Shown: one piece after another, positions 1 to 5,415 of the stretch
Layout: every line of letters begins with the position of its first letter
How positions within the stretch are numbered: the stretch's first letter is position 1
DNA from: Pseudomonadota bacterium
GTDB taxonomy: Bacteria; Pseudomonadota; Alphaproteobacteria; Rhizobiales; Devosiaceae
NCBI GenBank assembly: GCA_023387585.1
Contig: JAEWHZ010000098.1
Location: 1 to 5,415, forward strand
DNA: 5,415 nucleotides
Reading direction: 5' to 3'
Made by a program: the position numbers and the translations under genes
Notes under the pieces: model-generated
Told to the model about the DNA's origin: nothing
Seen by the model: the letters and a program-made list of their open reading frames with translations, nothing else
The model's database searches: none

Positions 1-13
1 GACGCCCCGACAT
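1..13 (-). CDS. Possible start of the next gene downstream of the kinase (partial, four codons)
   Basis: On the minus strand an ATG at 13-11 follows the kinase TGA (16-14) with no gap, and a GGGA lies about five bases before it, inside the kinase end. This would fit a translationally coupled next gene in the kinase operon, such as a sugar dehydrogenase or isomerase, but only M-S-G-R can be read before the window ends. It could equally be chance. Confidence 0.2.
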
Positions 14-1468
14 TCAATTCCCGGCGCCGAACGGGCGCAGCGCCTCATAGAGCTGGCGGTAGCGCATGAAGCGCTCGGCATAGTGCGGGGCGCGGGCCGG
101 ATCGGGGGTGAATTCACGCTCATAGCCGACAAGGCCGCGCACGGCCGGGGCGAGGCCGGCGAAGACGCCGGAGCCGACGCCCGCGAGGATGGCGGCGCCG
201 AGGGCAGCGACATCGGGGACGAAGGTGCGCCGAAGCGTCTTGCCCAGCACATCGGCCTTGAGCTGGCACCAGACATCGGAGCGGGCGCCGCCGCCGCCGG
301 TGGAAACCAGCGTGATGGGACCGCCCGAGGAGGCTTCCAGCGCCTCGAAGGCCCAGCGCACGGAATGGGCGACGCCCTCCATCACCGCCAGCGCCATCTC
401 GCCCGGCCCGGCGGCGGCGTCGATGCCGGCGAAGCCGGCGCGGGCGGCGGAATCCCAGATCGGGGCGCGCTCGCCGGACAGATGCGGGGTGAACAGCGGG
501 ATGGCTGCATCGTGCGGCACTTTGGCGGCCAGCGCGGACAGCTCGGCCGGGAAGCGGCCGAGAAGGCGCGACAGCCAGGCGAAGGCGGCACCGCCGGCCT
601 GGGTGGGCGCGGCATGCATGACGATGCCCTGGTAGGGGGAGAACAGCACGACGCCGGGGGTGGGCACGACGCGGGACGAGACGATGCCGGGGACCTCGCT
701 GGTGCCCGATTGCAGCATGGCCTCGCCATCGCCGACGACGCCGCAGCCGAACATGCCGGCCCAGGCATCCATGGCGCCGACCACCACCGGCACGCCGGCG
801 CAGGGCAGGCCCGGGCGGATGCGGCCGGCGACGTGCTGGAAGGGGAACAAGGCCGGCAGGCGCCCGGCGGCGCCGGTGACGAGATCGAGCAGTTCGGGTA
901 CGTAGCGCCCTGCCCGGTCGACGAGGCCGACGGCGGCGACCGGATCGGCGGCGACCTCGCCGGTCAGCCTTGCGATGCAGTAATCCTTGGGCAGCAGCAC
1001 ATGGCGGGTGGCGGCATAGAGATCGGGCGCGGTGCGGGCGAAATAGGCCATGCGCGACAGAGCGTGGCTGGCGTCGATCGGCACCGGGCCGCCGAACCAT
1101 TCGGTTTTCCGGGCGGCCGTGACGCGCGATTCAAGCGCTGCGGCATCGGGGGCGGCGCGGGTGTCCTGCCAGGTGATGGCGGGGGCGAGCGCCAGGCCGT
1201 CGGCGCCGACGAAGACATGGGTGTTGACCTGTGAGCACAGCCCGATGCCGGCGAGGCCGGACAGATCGGCCTGTCCGGAAAACTGCGCCAGCGCGGCGAG
1301 CACGCTGTCCATCCAGGCCTCCGGGTCCTGCTCGGCGGCGCCCGGACCGGGGCGCGTCGTGGCGTGCGGGCGGGTGAATTCGAGCAGGTTCTTGCCGCGT
1401 GCATCGATCAGCACCGCCTTGGTGGCGGTGGTTCCCACGTCGATGCCGATCAGGCATGTGTCGGCCAT
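14..1468 (-). CDS. FGGY-family carbohydrate kinase (xylulokinase-like, substrate uncertain)
   Basis: Cytoplasmic kinase expected to use ATP to phosphorylate a sugar, ketose or polyol, probably the cargo (or its derivative) of the importer encoded on the other strand. The 484-residue length is normal for the family. Visible motifs: N-terminal phosphate loop GIDVGTTATK (8-17); substrate-side segment GLCSQVNTHVFV (76-87); WQDTR (100-104); GAMDAWAG (231-238), where D234 is the likely catalytic base; SGTSEVPG (254-261); SGERAPIWD (331-339); and the C-terminal ATP-binding run STGGGGARSD (389-398). The ATG at 1468 was chosen because GGGGAG (1481-1476) sits 7 nt upstream; a TTG five codons earlier would lie inside that ribosome site. 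The xylulokinase QMHG motif is replaced by QVNTH, so a xylB name is not justified. Family assignment is firm; substrate is unknown. Confidence 0.93.
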   Translation of the reverse strand: MADTCLIGIDVGTTATKAVLIDARGKNLLEFTRPHATTRPGPGAAEQDPEAWMDSVLAALAQFSGQADLSGLAGIGLCSQVNTHVFVGADGLALAPAITWQDTRAAPDAAALESRVTAARKTEWFGGPVPIDASHALSRMAYFARTAPDLYAATRHVLLPKDYCIARLTGEVAADPVAAVGLVDRAGRYVPELLDLVTGAAGRLPALFPFQHVAGRIRPGLPCAGVPVVVGAMDAWAGMFGCGVVGDGEAMLQSGTSEVPGIVSSRVVPTPGVVLFSPYQGIVMHAAPTQAGGAAFAWLSRLLGRFPAELSALAAKVPHDAAIPLFTPHLSGERAPIWDSAARAGFAGIDAAAGPGEMALAVMEGVAHSVRWAFEALEASSGGPITLVSTGGGGARSDVWCQLKADVLGKTLRRTFVPDVAALGAAILAGVGSGVFAGLAPAVRGLVGYEREFTPDPARAPHYAERFMRYRQLYEALRPFGAGN

Positions 1469-1475
1469 AAAGGCA

Positions 1476-1481
1476 CTCCCC
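1476..1481 (-). promoter_or_regulatory. Ribosome binding site of the kinase gene
   Basis: On the minus strand GGGGAG ends 7 nt before the ATG at 1468. It decides the start in favour of that ATG over the in-frame TTG at 1483, which overlaps this site. Confidence 0.65.
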
Positions 1482-1489
1482 AAATCCGC

Positions 1490-1517
1490 TTGCCGCCCTG
1501 CCTCAAGCCCCTATAGT
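1490..1517 (+). promoter_or_regulatory. Predicted sigma-70-type promoter of the ABC importer operon
   Basis: TTGCCG (1490-1495) as -35 and TATAGT (1512-1517) as -10, separated by 16 bases, in the only stretch free of coding between the divergent genes. The predicted start near 1523-1525 gives a leader of about 60 bases before the binding-protein ATG. The hexamers are close to consensus for a G+C-rich alphaproteobacterium, but the call rests on pattern only. Confidence 0.5.
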
Positions 1518-1537
1518 GCGCCGGAGCACAAGCAGAA
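1510..1537 (-). promoter_or_regulatory. Possible leftward promoter of the kinase gene, sharing the -10
   Basis: Read on the minus strand, TTCTGC (complement of 1532-1537) and TATAGG (complement of 1510-1515) are 16 bases apart. The -10 overlaps the rightward -10 because the centre CTATAG (1511-1516) is a perfect palindrome. The -35 is weaker than the rightward one. The leader to the kinase ATG would be about 35 bases. Confidence 0.37.
1516..1529. promoter_or_regulatory. Imperfect dyad, candidate repressor operator
   Basis: GTGCGCCGGAGCAC is symmetric at 12 of 14 positions about a central CG (GTGC, one mismatch, CCGG, one mismatch, GCAC). It overlaps the last bases of the rightward -10 and covers the predicted +1, and it lies in the spacer of the leftward promoter, so a bound protein could repress both genes. 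Even symmetry with a central CG is common for LacI/GalR-type operators, which often control sugar importers. The binder is unknown and no regulator gene is in the window. Confidence 0.35.
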
Positions 1538-1569
1538 CGCCCGCCGGTCGCGAAACGGCAAGCGGGATC

Positions 1570-1576
1570 AGGAGGG
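1570..1576 (+). promoter_or_regulatory. Ribosome binding site of the binding-protein gene
   Basis: AGGAGGG ends 10 nt before the ATG at 1587. It is the strongest Shine-Dalgarno match in the window, as expected for a binding protein made in excess over its transporter. It fixes the start despite the reading frame staying open far upstream. Confidence 0.7.
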
Positions 1577-1586
1577 CAATTCCAAG

Positions 1587-2519
1587 ATGCGTGTCAAGCA
1601 GATGATGGCCGGTGTCGGCCTCGCGGTGATGGCGAGCGCCCTGACGGGCGGGGCGGCGGTGGCGCAGTCGCGGGTGGCGATCGTCACGCCCTATATGGCG
1701 CAGCCGGGCACGCAGTTCTATGTCGAAGCCTTCGAGGCGGCGGCGGCGGAAAGCGATCTAGAGGTCAACGTCATCGACACGGCAGGCGACGTCGCTGCCG
1801 TGATCAGCCGCATAGAAGACATGGTGACCCAGCAGGTCGACGCCATCGTCATCAATGTCGATCCGGGCCAGGTCGAGGCCGGGCTGGCGGCGGCGGACGC
1901 GGCCGGCATCCCGGTGTTCGGCATGGATGCGGGGGCGCATCCGCTGCTGGTCACCAACGTCACCTCGAACGGCTATGCCATGGCGGCGGAGACCGCGACC
2001 TATGTCGCCGACCGCATCAATGGCGAGGGCAATGTGGTGCTGCTGGTGTTCGACGCCTTCCCGCCGGTGCAGGTGCGCGGCGTGATCGCCGATGCAGTAT
2101 TCGGCAATTTCGCCGGCATCAACGTGCTCGACCGGGTGACGCCGGACGTGTCGGATGGCGGCATCGCCGACAGCCGCGCCAAGATGGAGGCGATCCTCGC
2201 CGCAAATCCGGAGCCGGGCAGCATCGCCGCCGTCTGGGCGGCCTGGGACCAGCCGGCGCTGGGCGCGCTGCAGGCCATCGAGGCGGCGGGGCGCGAGGGC
2301 GAGGGCATCGTCATCACCGGCATCGACGCCAATCCGCAGGCGCGCGAGGCGATCGCGGCGGGCGGCAATTTCGAGGCCTCGGTGGCGCAGGACTTTTCTG
2401 GCATCGGCACGGCGACCGCCGAGGCGGTGGCGCGGGCGCTGTCGGGCGAGGAAATCCGCCAGTCGGTGATCTATGTGCCGACGCGGCTGATCACCGCCGC
2501 CAACGCCGACCAGGAATAA
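1587..2519 (+). CDS. Sugar ABC transporter periplasmic substrate-binding protein (RbsB-like)
   Basis: Exported binding protein that captures a sugar or polyol and delivers it to the permease/ATPase encoded next. It has 310 residues, a usual length for the ribose-type type I periplasmic binding fold. Residues 1-26 form a signal peptide: basic MRVK, a hydrophobic core, and an AVA cleavage site before Q27; there is no lipobox cysteine. The two-lobe fold is seen in VAIVTPYM (30-37), QQVDAIVINVDP (82-93), GIPVFGMDAG (107-116) and GIDANPQAREAI (245-256). Residues in places that usually hold ligand are D114, R164, W217/W220-D221, D247 and Q268. A strong AGGAGGG precedes the ATG; the frame is open back to 1050 but the signal peptide excludes that extension. 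Family call is firm; the ligand is not predictable. It is first in the importer operon. Confidence 0.93.
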   Translation: MRVKQMMAGVGLAVMASALTGGAAVAQSRVAIVTPYMAQPGTQFYVEAFEAAAAESDLEVNVIDTAGDVAAVISRIEDMVTQQVDAIVINVDPGQVEAGLAAADAAGIPVFGMDAGAHPLLVTNVTSNGYAMAAETATYVADRINGEGNVVLLVFDAFPPVQVRGVIADAVFGNFAGINVLDRVTPDVSDGGIADSRAKMEAILAANPEPGSIAAVWAAWDQPALGALQAIEAAGREGEGIVITGIDANPQAREAIAAGGNFEASVAQDFSGIGTATAEAVARALSGEEIRQSVIYVPTRLITAANADQE

Positions 2520-2544
2520 GGGTTTCGGGCCGTTGTCCGCACCG

Positions 2545-4065
2545 ATGACGGGCCCCCTGCTCGCGATCTCGGGGCTGAGAAAAGCCTATGGCGCCGTGCC
2601 GGCGCTGGCGGAGGTCGATCTGAACGTGCGGCGCGGGGAAATCCACGCGCTGATGGGCGAGAACGGCGCCGGCAAGTCGACGCTGATCAAGATACTCGCC
2701 GGGGTGGTGGCGCCCGATGGCGGCACGATCGCGGTCGACGGGCAGGTGGCGCATATCGATTCACCCAAGGCCGCCTATCGGCTCGGGCTGCGCTTCATCC
2801 ACCAGGAGTTCAACGTGGTGCCGACGCTGTCGGTGGCCGAGAACATTTTCATGGGCCGCGCCTATCCACGGCGGTTCGGCCAGCTGGTGGACTGGCGGGC
2901 GCTGAACGCCGGGGCGCAGAAGGCGCTCGACCGGCTCGGCATCACCCATATCGATCCGGCGCAGGCGCTGGGGCGGCTGAAGCTGGGCGATCAGATGCTG
3001 GTGCGCATCTGCGCCGCGCTGCTCGACGATGCGCGGCTCTATGTGATGGACGAGCCGACGGCGGCGCTGACGCGCGAGGAGAGCGAGCGCCTGTTCGCGG
3101 CGCTGCGGCGCATCCGCGAGCACGGGGATTCGGTCATCTATGTCTCGCACCGGATCGACGAGGTGATGGCGCTGTGCGACCGGGCGACGGTCTTGCGCGA
3201 CGGACGCTCGATCGACAGCGGGCAGCTTGCCGACATCACCCATGACGATCTGGTGGCGATGATGATCGGGCGCCGCGTCGATGAGGCCTATCCGGCACGG
3301 GCGAAGCCGCCGGGCGAACGGGTGGTGCTGTCGGTGCGCGATATCGAGGGGGCGGGGTTTGGGCCGCTGTCCTTCGATGTGCATGAGGGCGAGGTGCTGG
3401 GGCTGGCGGGGCTTTCGGGCGCCGGGCAGCGCGAGGTGCTGCGCGCGGTGTTCGGCGATCTGAAGCTGCGCGCCGGGACGATGCGGCTCGGCGACTCGCC
3501 CTACCGGCCGGGCGGGCCGGGCGATGCCTGGGCAAGCGGGCTGGCCTATGTGCCGCGCGAGCGGCGCAGCGAGGGGCTGATGATGCGCCGGCCGATCTTC
3601 GAGAACGTGACGCTGGCGCATCTCGGACTACAAAGCCGCGCCGGCACCTGGCTCGACCGGCGGCGCGAGCGTGCTTTTGCGACGTCGCTGGGCGAGATCA
3701 TGCGGCTCAAATCGGCGGGGCCGGGGCAGCTGGTCGGCGAATTGAGCGGGGGCAACCAGCAAAAGGTGGTGTTCGCGCGGGCGCTGGGCGGCAGGCCGAG
3801 GCTGGTGCTGCTCGACGAGCCGACGCGCGGGGTGGATGTCGGGGCGAAATTCGACATCTATCGCAGCCTGCGCGAGCTGGCCGCCGAGGGCGTCGCCGTG
3901 ATCCTCGCCTCCTCCGACCTGCCCGAGCTGCTGGGCATGGCCGACCGCATCGCCGTGCTGCGCGAGGGGCGGATCGCTTCGATGGTGGACGCCGAAGGGC
4001 TCGGGGAAGACGAGCTGGTCAATCTCTGCTACGGGCGGGAACCCTCGCTCCGGACCGCCAGCTGA
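2545..4065 (+). CDS. Sugar ABC transporter ATP-binding protein, two fused nucleotide-binding domains (RbsA/XylG-like)
   Basis: Energises the importer at the inner membrane. From the ATG it has 506 residues, the usual length for the fused-ATPase class. Domain 1: Walker A GENGAGKST (38-46), Q-loop Q87, signature-position LKLGDQ (145-150), Walker B LYVMDEP (165-171, D169/E170) and switch histidine H202. Domain 2: degenerate Walker A region GLSGAGQRE (289-297) without the lysine, canonical signature LSGGNQQ (400-406), Walker B LVLLDEP (420-426), and SSDLPE in place of the switch histidine. Only one composite ATP site should be fully active, as is typical of this class. The start is ambiguous: the ATG lacks a clear Shine-Dalgarno, while a TTG at 2533 has AAGGG 10 nt upstream and would add four residues. 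The gap to the binding protein is 25 nt (13 with the TTG). Confidence 0.95.
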   Translation: MTGPLLAISGLRKAYGAVPALAEVDLNVRRGEIHALMGENGAGKSTLIKILAGVVAPDGGTIAVDGQVAHIDSPKAAYRLGLRFIHQEFNVVPTLSVAENIFMGRAYPRRFGQLVDWRALNAGAQKALDRLGITHIDPAQALGRLKLGDQMLVRICAALLDDARLYVMDEPTAALTREESERLFAALRRIREHGDSVIYVSHRIDEVMALCDRATVLRDGRSIDSGQLADITHDDLVAMMIGRRVDEAYPARAKPPGERVVLSVRDIEGAGFGPLSFDVHEGEVLGLAGLSGAGQREVLRAVFGDLKLRAGTMRLGDSPYRPGGPGDAWASGLAYVPRERRSEGLMMRRPIFENVTLAHLGLQSRAGTWLDRRRERAFATSLGEIMRLKSAGPGQLVGELSGGNQQKVVFARALGGRPRLVLLDEPTRGVDVGAKFDIYRSLRELAAEGVAVILASSDLPELLGMADRIAVLREGRIASMVDAEGLGEDELVNLCYGREPSLRTAS

Positions 4066-5027
4066 TGCTCGTCTTCCTGCGCCGCTACGGCACGCTGATC
4101 GGCTTTGCCGCCATCGTCGTCATCTTCACCATCATGCTGCCCAACACCTTCCCGACGGCGCGCAACCTGCTCAACGTCACCCAGCAGGTCTCGATGCTGA
4201 TGGTGGTGGCCGCCGGCATGACCATCGTCATGGTGATGGGCGATTTCGACCTTTCGGTCGGCTCGATGGCGAGCCTTGCCGGCATCGTCGCCGCGCTGCT
4301 GATGGCGTCGGGCCAGCCGCTGTGGCTCGCGCTCATCGCCGCGCTCGGCATCGGGCTCGCGGGCGGGGTGTTCAACGGAATCATGGTCAGCCTGATCGGC
4401 ATCCTGCCCTTCGTCGCCACGCTGGCGACGCTGACGATATTTTCCGGCCTCGCCTTCATCCTGTCGGGCGGGCGGACGATTTCGGGCTCCTCGCTTCCCC
4501 CGGCGTTCGGCGAATTCGCGCGCGGCGGGCTGGGGCTGGGGGAGTTCGGCGGGGTGGCGGTCACCGTGCCGAACCTGACGCTGATCGCCATCGGCGTCGT
4601 CCTGCTGGTCTGGGTGCTGCTGGAGCAGACGGTGTTCGGGCGCCGGCTCTATGCGATAGGCGGCAATATGGAGGCGGCGCATCTGGCGGGGGTCGCGGTC
4701 AAGCGGCTGCGGCTCGCCGCCTTCGCGCTGACGGGCCTGTTCGCCGCCGCCGGCGGGCTGATGTATGCGGCGCGCGTCGCCTCGGCCAATCCCACCCAGG
4801 GCAGCGGGCTGATGCTCAACGCCATCGCCGCGGTGTTTTTGGGCATGAGCATGAGCGAGCGCGGCGAGGCGCGCATCCTCGCCACCGTCGCCGGCGTGCT
4901 GGTGCTCGGCGTGCTCGACAACGGGCTGACGCAGATGAACGTCGATTCCTATCTGCGCCAGGTGCTGGTGGGGCTGCTGATCCTGATGGCGGTGGCGCTG
5001 AGCTCGGCCACGCGCGCCCGGCGCTGA
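4065..5027 (+). CDS. Sugar ABC transporter permease (RbsC/XylH-like)
   Basis: Inner-membrane channel subunit, 320 residues, very hydrophobic, with about nine or ten membrane segments (roughly 9-26, 42-59, 66-82, 86-108, 113-136, 168-186, 217-236, 250-263, 270-286, 296-313). The family hallmark GDFDLSVGS (59-67) follows the second segment, and FGRRLYAIGGNMEAAHLAG (191-209) is the cytoplasmic loop that contacts the ATPase. The C-terminal part GVLDNGLTQMNVDSYLRQVL (282-301) is also typical. The start ATG shares one base with the ATPase TGA (4063-4067, TGATG), which implies translational coupling; no strong ribosome site is visible. It is the only permease, so a homodimer is expected. The loop after the eighth segment reads MSMSERGEAR instead of the glycine-rich GGRG form of E. 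coli RbsC, suggesting a different subfamily. Confidence 0.95.
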   Translation: MLVFLRRYGTLIGFAAIVVIFTIMLPNTFPTARNLLNVTQQVSMLMVVAAGMTIVMVMGDFDLSVGSMASLAGIVAALLMASGQPLWLALIAALGIGLAGGVFNGIMVSLIGILPFVATLATLTIFSGLAFILSGGRTISGSSLPPAFGEFARGGLGLGEFGGVAVTVPNLTLIAIGVVLLVWVLLEQTVFGRRLYAIGGNMEAAHLAGVAVKRLRLAAFALTGLFAAAGGLMYAARVASANPTQGSGLMLNAIAAVFLGMSMSERGEARILATVAGVLVLGVLDNGLTQMNVDSYLRQVLVGLLILMAVALSSATRARR

Positions 5028-5030
5028 TTG

Positions 5031-5060
5031 CCCGAATCGGGCAGGGTTCCATGATTCGGG
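5031..5060 (+). terminator. Inverted repeat after the permease, possible transcript-end hairpin
   Basis: CCCGAATC (5031-5038) pairs perfectly with GATTCGGG (5053-5060) across a 14-base loop, starting four bases after the permease stop. It has no following T-run, so it is not a standard intrinsic terminator; it might protect the mRNA 3' end or mark a factor-dependent stop. Confidence 0.3.
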
Positions 5061-5275
5061 GCGGTTGACGCCGGGCTGTGGCCATGGGGCGACAGTCGGG
5101 ATTCGATTTTTCTGCTCCGGGCGAAATCAGGACCGGGGCCAGCCGAATCGGCGGACCGGCGAAAATCTTTTGCGCAATTGCGGCCTCAAGGTGGCGCCAA
5201 TCTTCGTTTCAACCGGGTTTCGGCACCCGCGAATTGTGGCGTTTTCCGATCGGCGGCGGGGGCGGCCACATTCGG
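5032..5275. repeat. Dispersed CCGAAT/ATTCGG elements
   Basis: The hexamer CCGAAT or its complement occurs at 5032-5037, 5054-5059, 5143-5148 and 5270-5275. Two copies sit in the odd palindrome CCGAATCGG (5032-5040 and 5143-5151). Their role is unknown; they may be binding sites or chance. Confidence 0.3.
5074..5111 (+). terminator. Weak hairpin followed by a T-run, possible intrinsic terminator
   Basis: The arms CTGT (5076-5079) and ACAG (5092-5095) extend outward by a G-T and a G-C pair and inward, past a G/G mismatch, by GCC/GGC around the loop ATGG. Five T follow at 5107-5111, but nine bases after the stem, which is farther than usual. It lies about 50 bases after the permease stop. Confidence 0.27.
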
Positions 5276-5331
5276 ACCATGACCCCTCACTAGGCGGGCC
5301 GGCGTCACAAACAACAAACGAGCCTGACGAC

Positions 5332-5415
5332 TTGACGACGAAAAACCTGATCCGGGCCGGTGCTGCCGCGCTGGCCCTGACCCTTGCTCCCGGCCTCGCC
5401 TTCGCCCAGTGCGGC
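5332..5415 (+). CDS. N-terminus of an exported protein (partial; possibly a lytic murein transglycosylase)
   Basis: 28 codons run off the right edge. The translation has a clear signal peptide: MTTKNLIR with basic residues, a hydrophobic core AALALTLAPGL, and an AFA cleavage site after residue 25, followed by QCG. An AQCG start to the mature protein recalls lytic murein transglycosylases of alphaproteobacteria (MltB-like, peptidoglycan-cleaving); this is recalled resemblance from three residues only. The start is TTG because no in-frame ATG lies close upstream and the signal peptide begins correctly here; the ribosome site is weak (a GAG about nine bases before). It is not expected to belong functionally to the importer. 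Confidence 0.6.
   Translation, partial: MTTKNLIRAGAAALALTLAPGLAFAQCG

Larger units (their letters stand above)
5028..5331. other. Intergenic region after the importer operon
   Basis: 304 bases without a convincing gene. It holds an inverted repeat right after the permease, a second weak hairpin followed by five T, repeated CCGAAT/ATTCGG elements, four GANTC sites, and overlapping palindromes TTGCGCAA (5170-5177) and GCAATTGC (5174-5181). It is less G+C-biased than the coding sequence in places (for example 5101-5112 and 5161-5180). It should carry the end of the importer transcript and the promoter of the next gene, but I could not place a good -35/-10 pair. Confidence 0.5.

Noticed and set aside
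83..1234. Long open frame on the plus strand opposite the kinase (383 codons), plus other antisense frames there
   Set aside because: The translation is rich in Gly, Ala, Arg and Asp without domain features. Such shadows are common opposite G+C-rich genes, and the minus-strand kinase explains the region fully.
1540..1566. Inverted repeats in the importer leader (CCCGC/GCGGG and GCCG/CGGC) as an operator or riboswitch
   Set aside because: The arms are only four or five bases, overlap each other and are G+C-only, so chance is likely in this composition. No known riboswitch core is visible in a leader of about 60 bases.
1050..1586. Upstream extension of the binding-protein frame
   Set aside because: It would run antisense through the kinase start and bury a clear signal peptide; AGGAGGG before the ATG at 1587 sets the true start.
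2527..2555. GGGCC/GGCCC hairpin between the binding-protein stop and the ATPase start as an attenuator
   Set aside because: A five-base stem with a 19-base loop and no T-run is weak; it may only add slightly to lower ATPase translation.
2761..3621. 286-codon minus-strand frame inside the ATPase gene
   Set aside because: It is the complement shadow of a strongly conserved ABC ATPase; its translation is rich in Arg, His and Pro with no recognisable motif.
4029..4682. 217-codon minus-strand frame opposite the permease
   Set aside because: It is rich in Asp, Arg, His and Gln as expected from reading hydrophobic codons backwards, and crosses the ATPase/permease junction.
5065..5093. TTGACG at 5065-5070 as the -35 of a promoter for the right-edge gene
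   Set aside because: No AT-rich -10 lies at 16-18 bases; the expected place reads GGCGAC.
5078..5293. Small plus-strand frame of 71 codons in the last gap
   Set aside because: No ribosome site, no recognised motif, ordinary composition for random G+C-rich DNA, and it covers the motif-rich intergenic sequence.

Overview
The window is G+C-rich (about two thirds by eye). Its gene content and sequence style fit an alphaproteobacterium, most likely Hyphomicrobiales (Rhizobiales) or a relative; this is an inference, because no marker gene is present. No mobile element, CRISPR array, tRNA or rRNA was seen.

Layout: (1) 14-1468, minus strand: an FGGY-family carbohydrate kinase, xylulokinase-like in architecture but with a different substrate-side motif. 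(2) 1469-1586: a short divergent control region. It has a good sigma-70-type promoter reading right, a weaker one reading left that shares the same -10 hexamer, and an imperfect dyad over the start-site region that could bind a repressor. (3) 1587-5027, plus strand: a compact three-gene operon for a ribose/xylose-type (RbsBAC-like) sugar ABC importer, made of a periplasmic binding protein, a fused two-domain ATPase and a single permease. The ATPase stop and permease start overlap by one base. (4) 5028-5331: a 304-base gap with hairpins, repeated CCGAAT/ATTCGG motifs and a cluster of GANTC sites. (5) 5332-5415: the first 28 codons of an exported protein, possibly a lytic murein transglycosylase, unrelated to sugar uptake.

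How it works together: the binding protein captures a monosaccharide or polyol in the periplasm, a permease homodimer moves it inward with energy from the ATPase, and the divergent kinase probably phosphorylates it (or its isomerised or oxidised product) in the cytoplasm. The substrate cannot be fixed from sequence alone. No regulator, isomerase or dehydrogenase gene lies inside the window; such genes could lie beyond the left edge.

This is mainly an ordinary sugar uptake locus. The points most worth a second look are the shared -10/dyad control region, the non-xylulokinase motif in the kinase, the one-sided decay of the ATPase sites, and the motif-rich gap after the permease. I did not find convincing evidence of a new kind of system.
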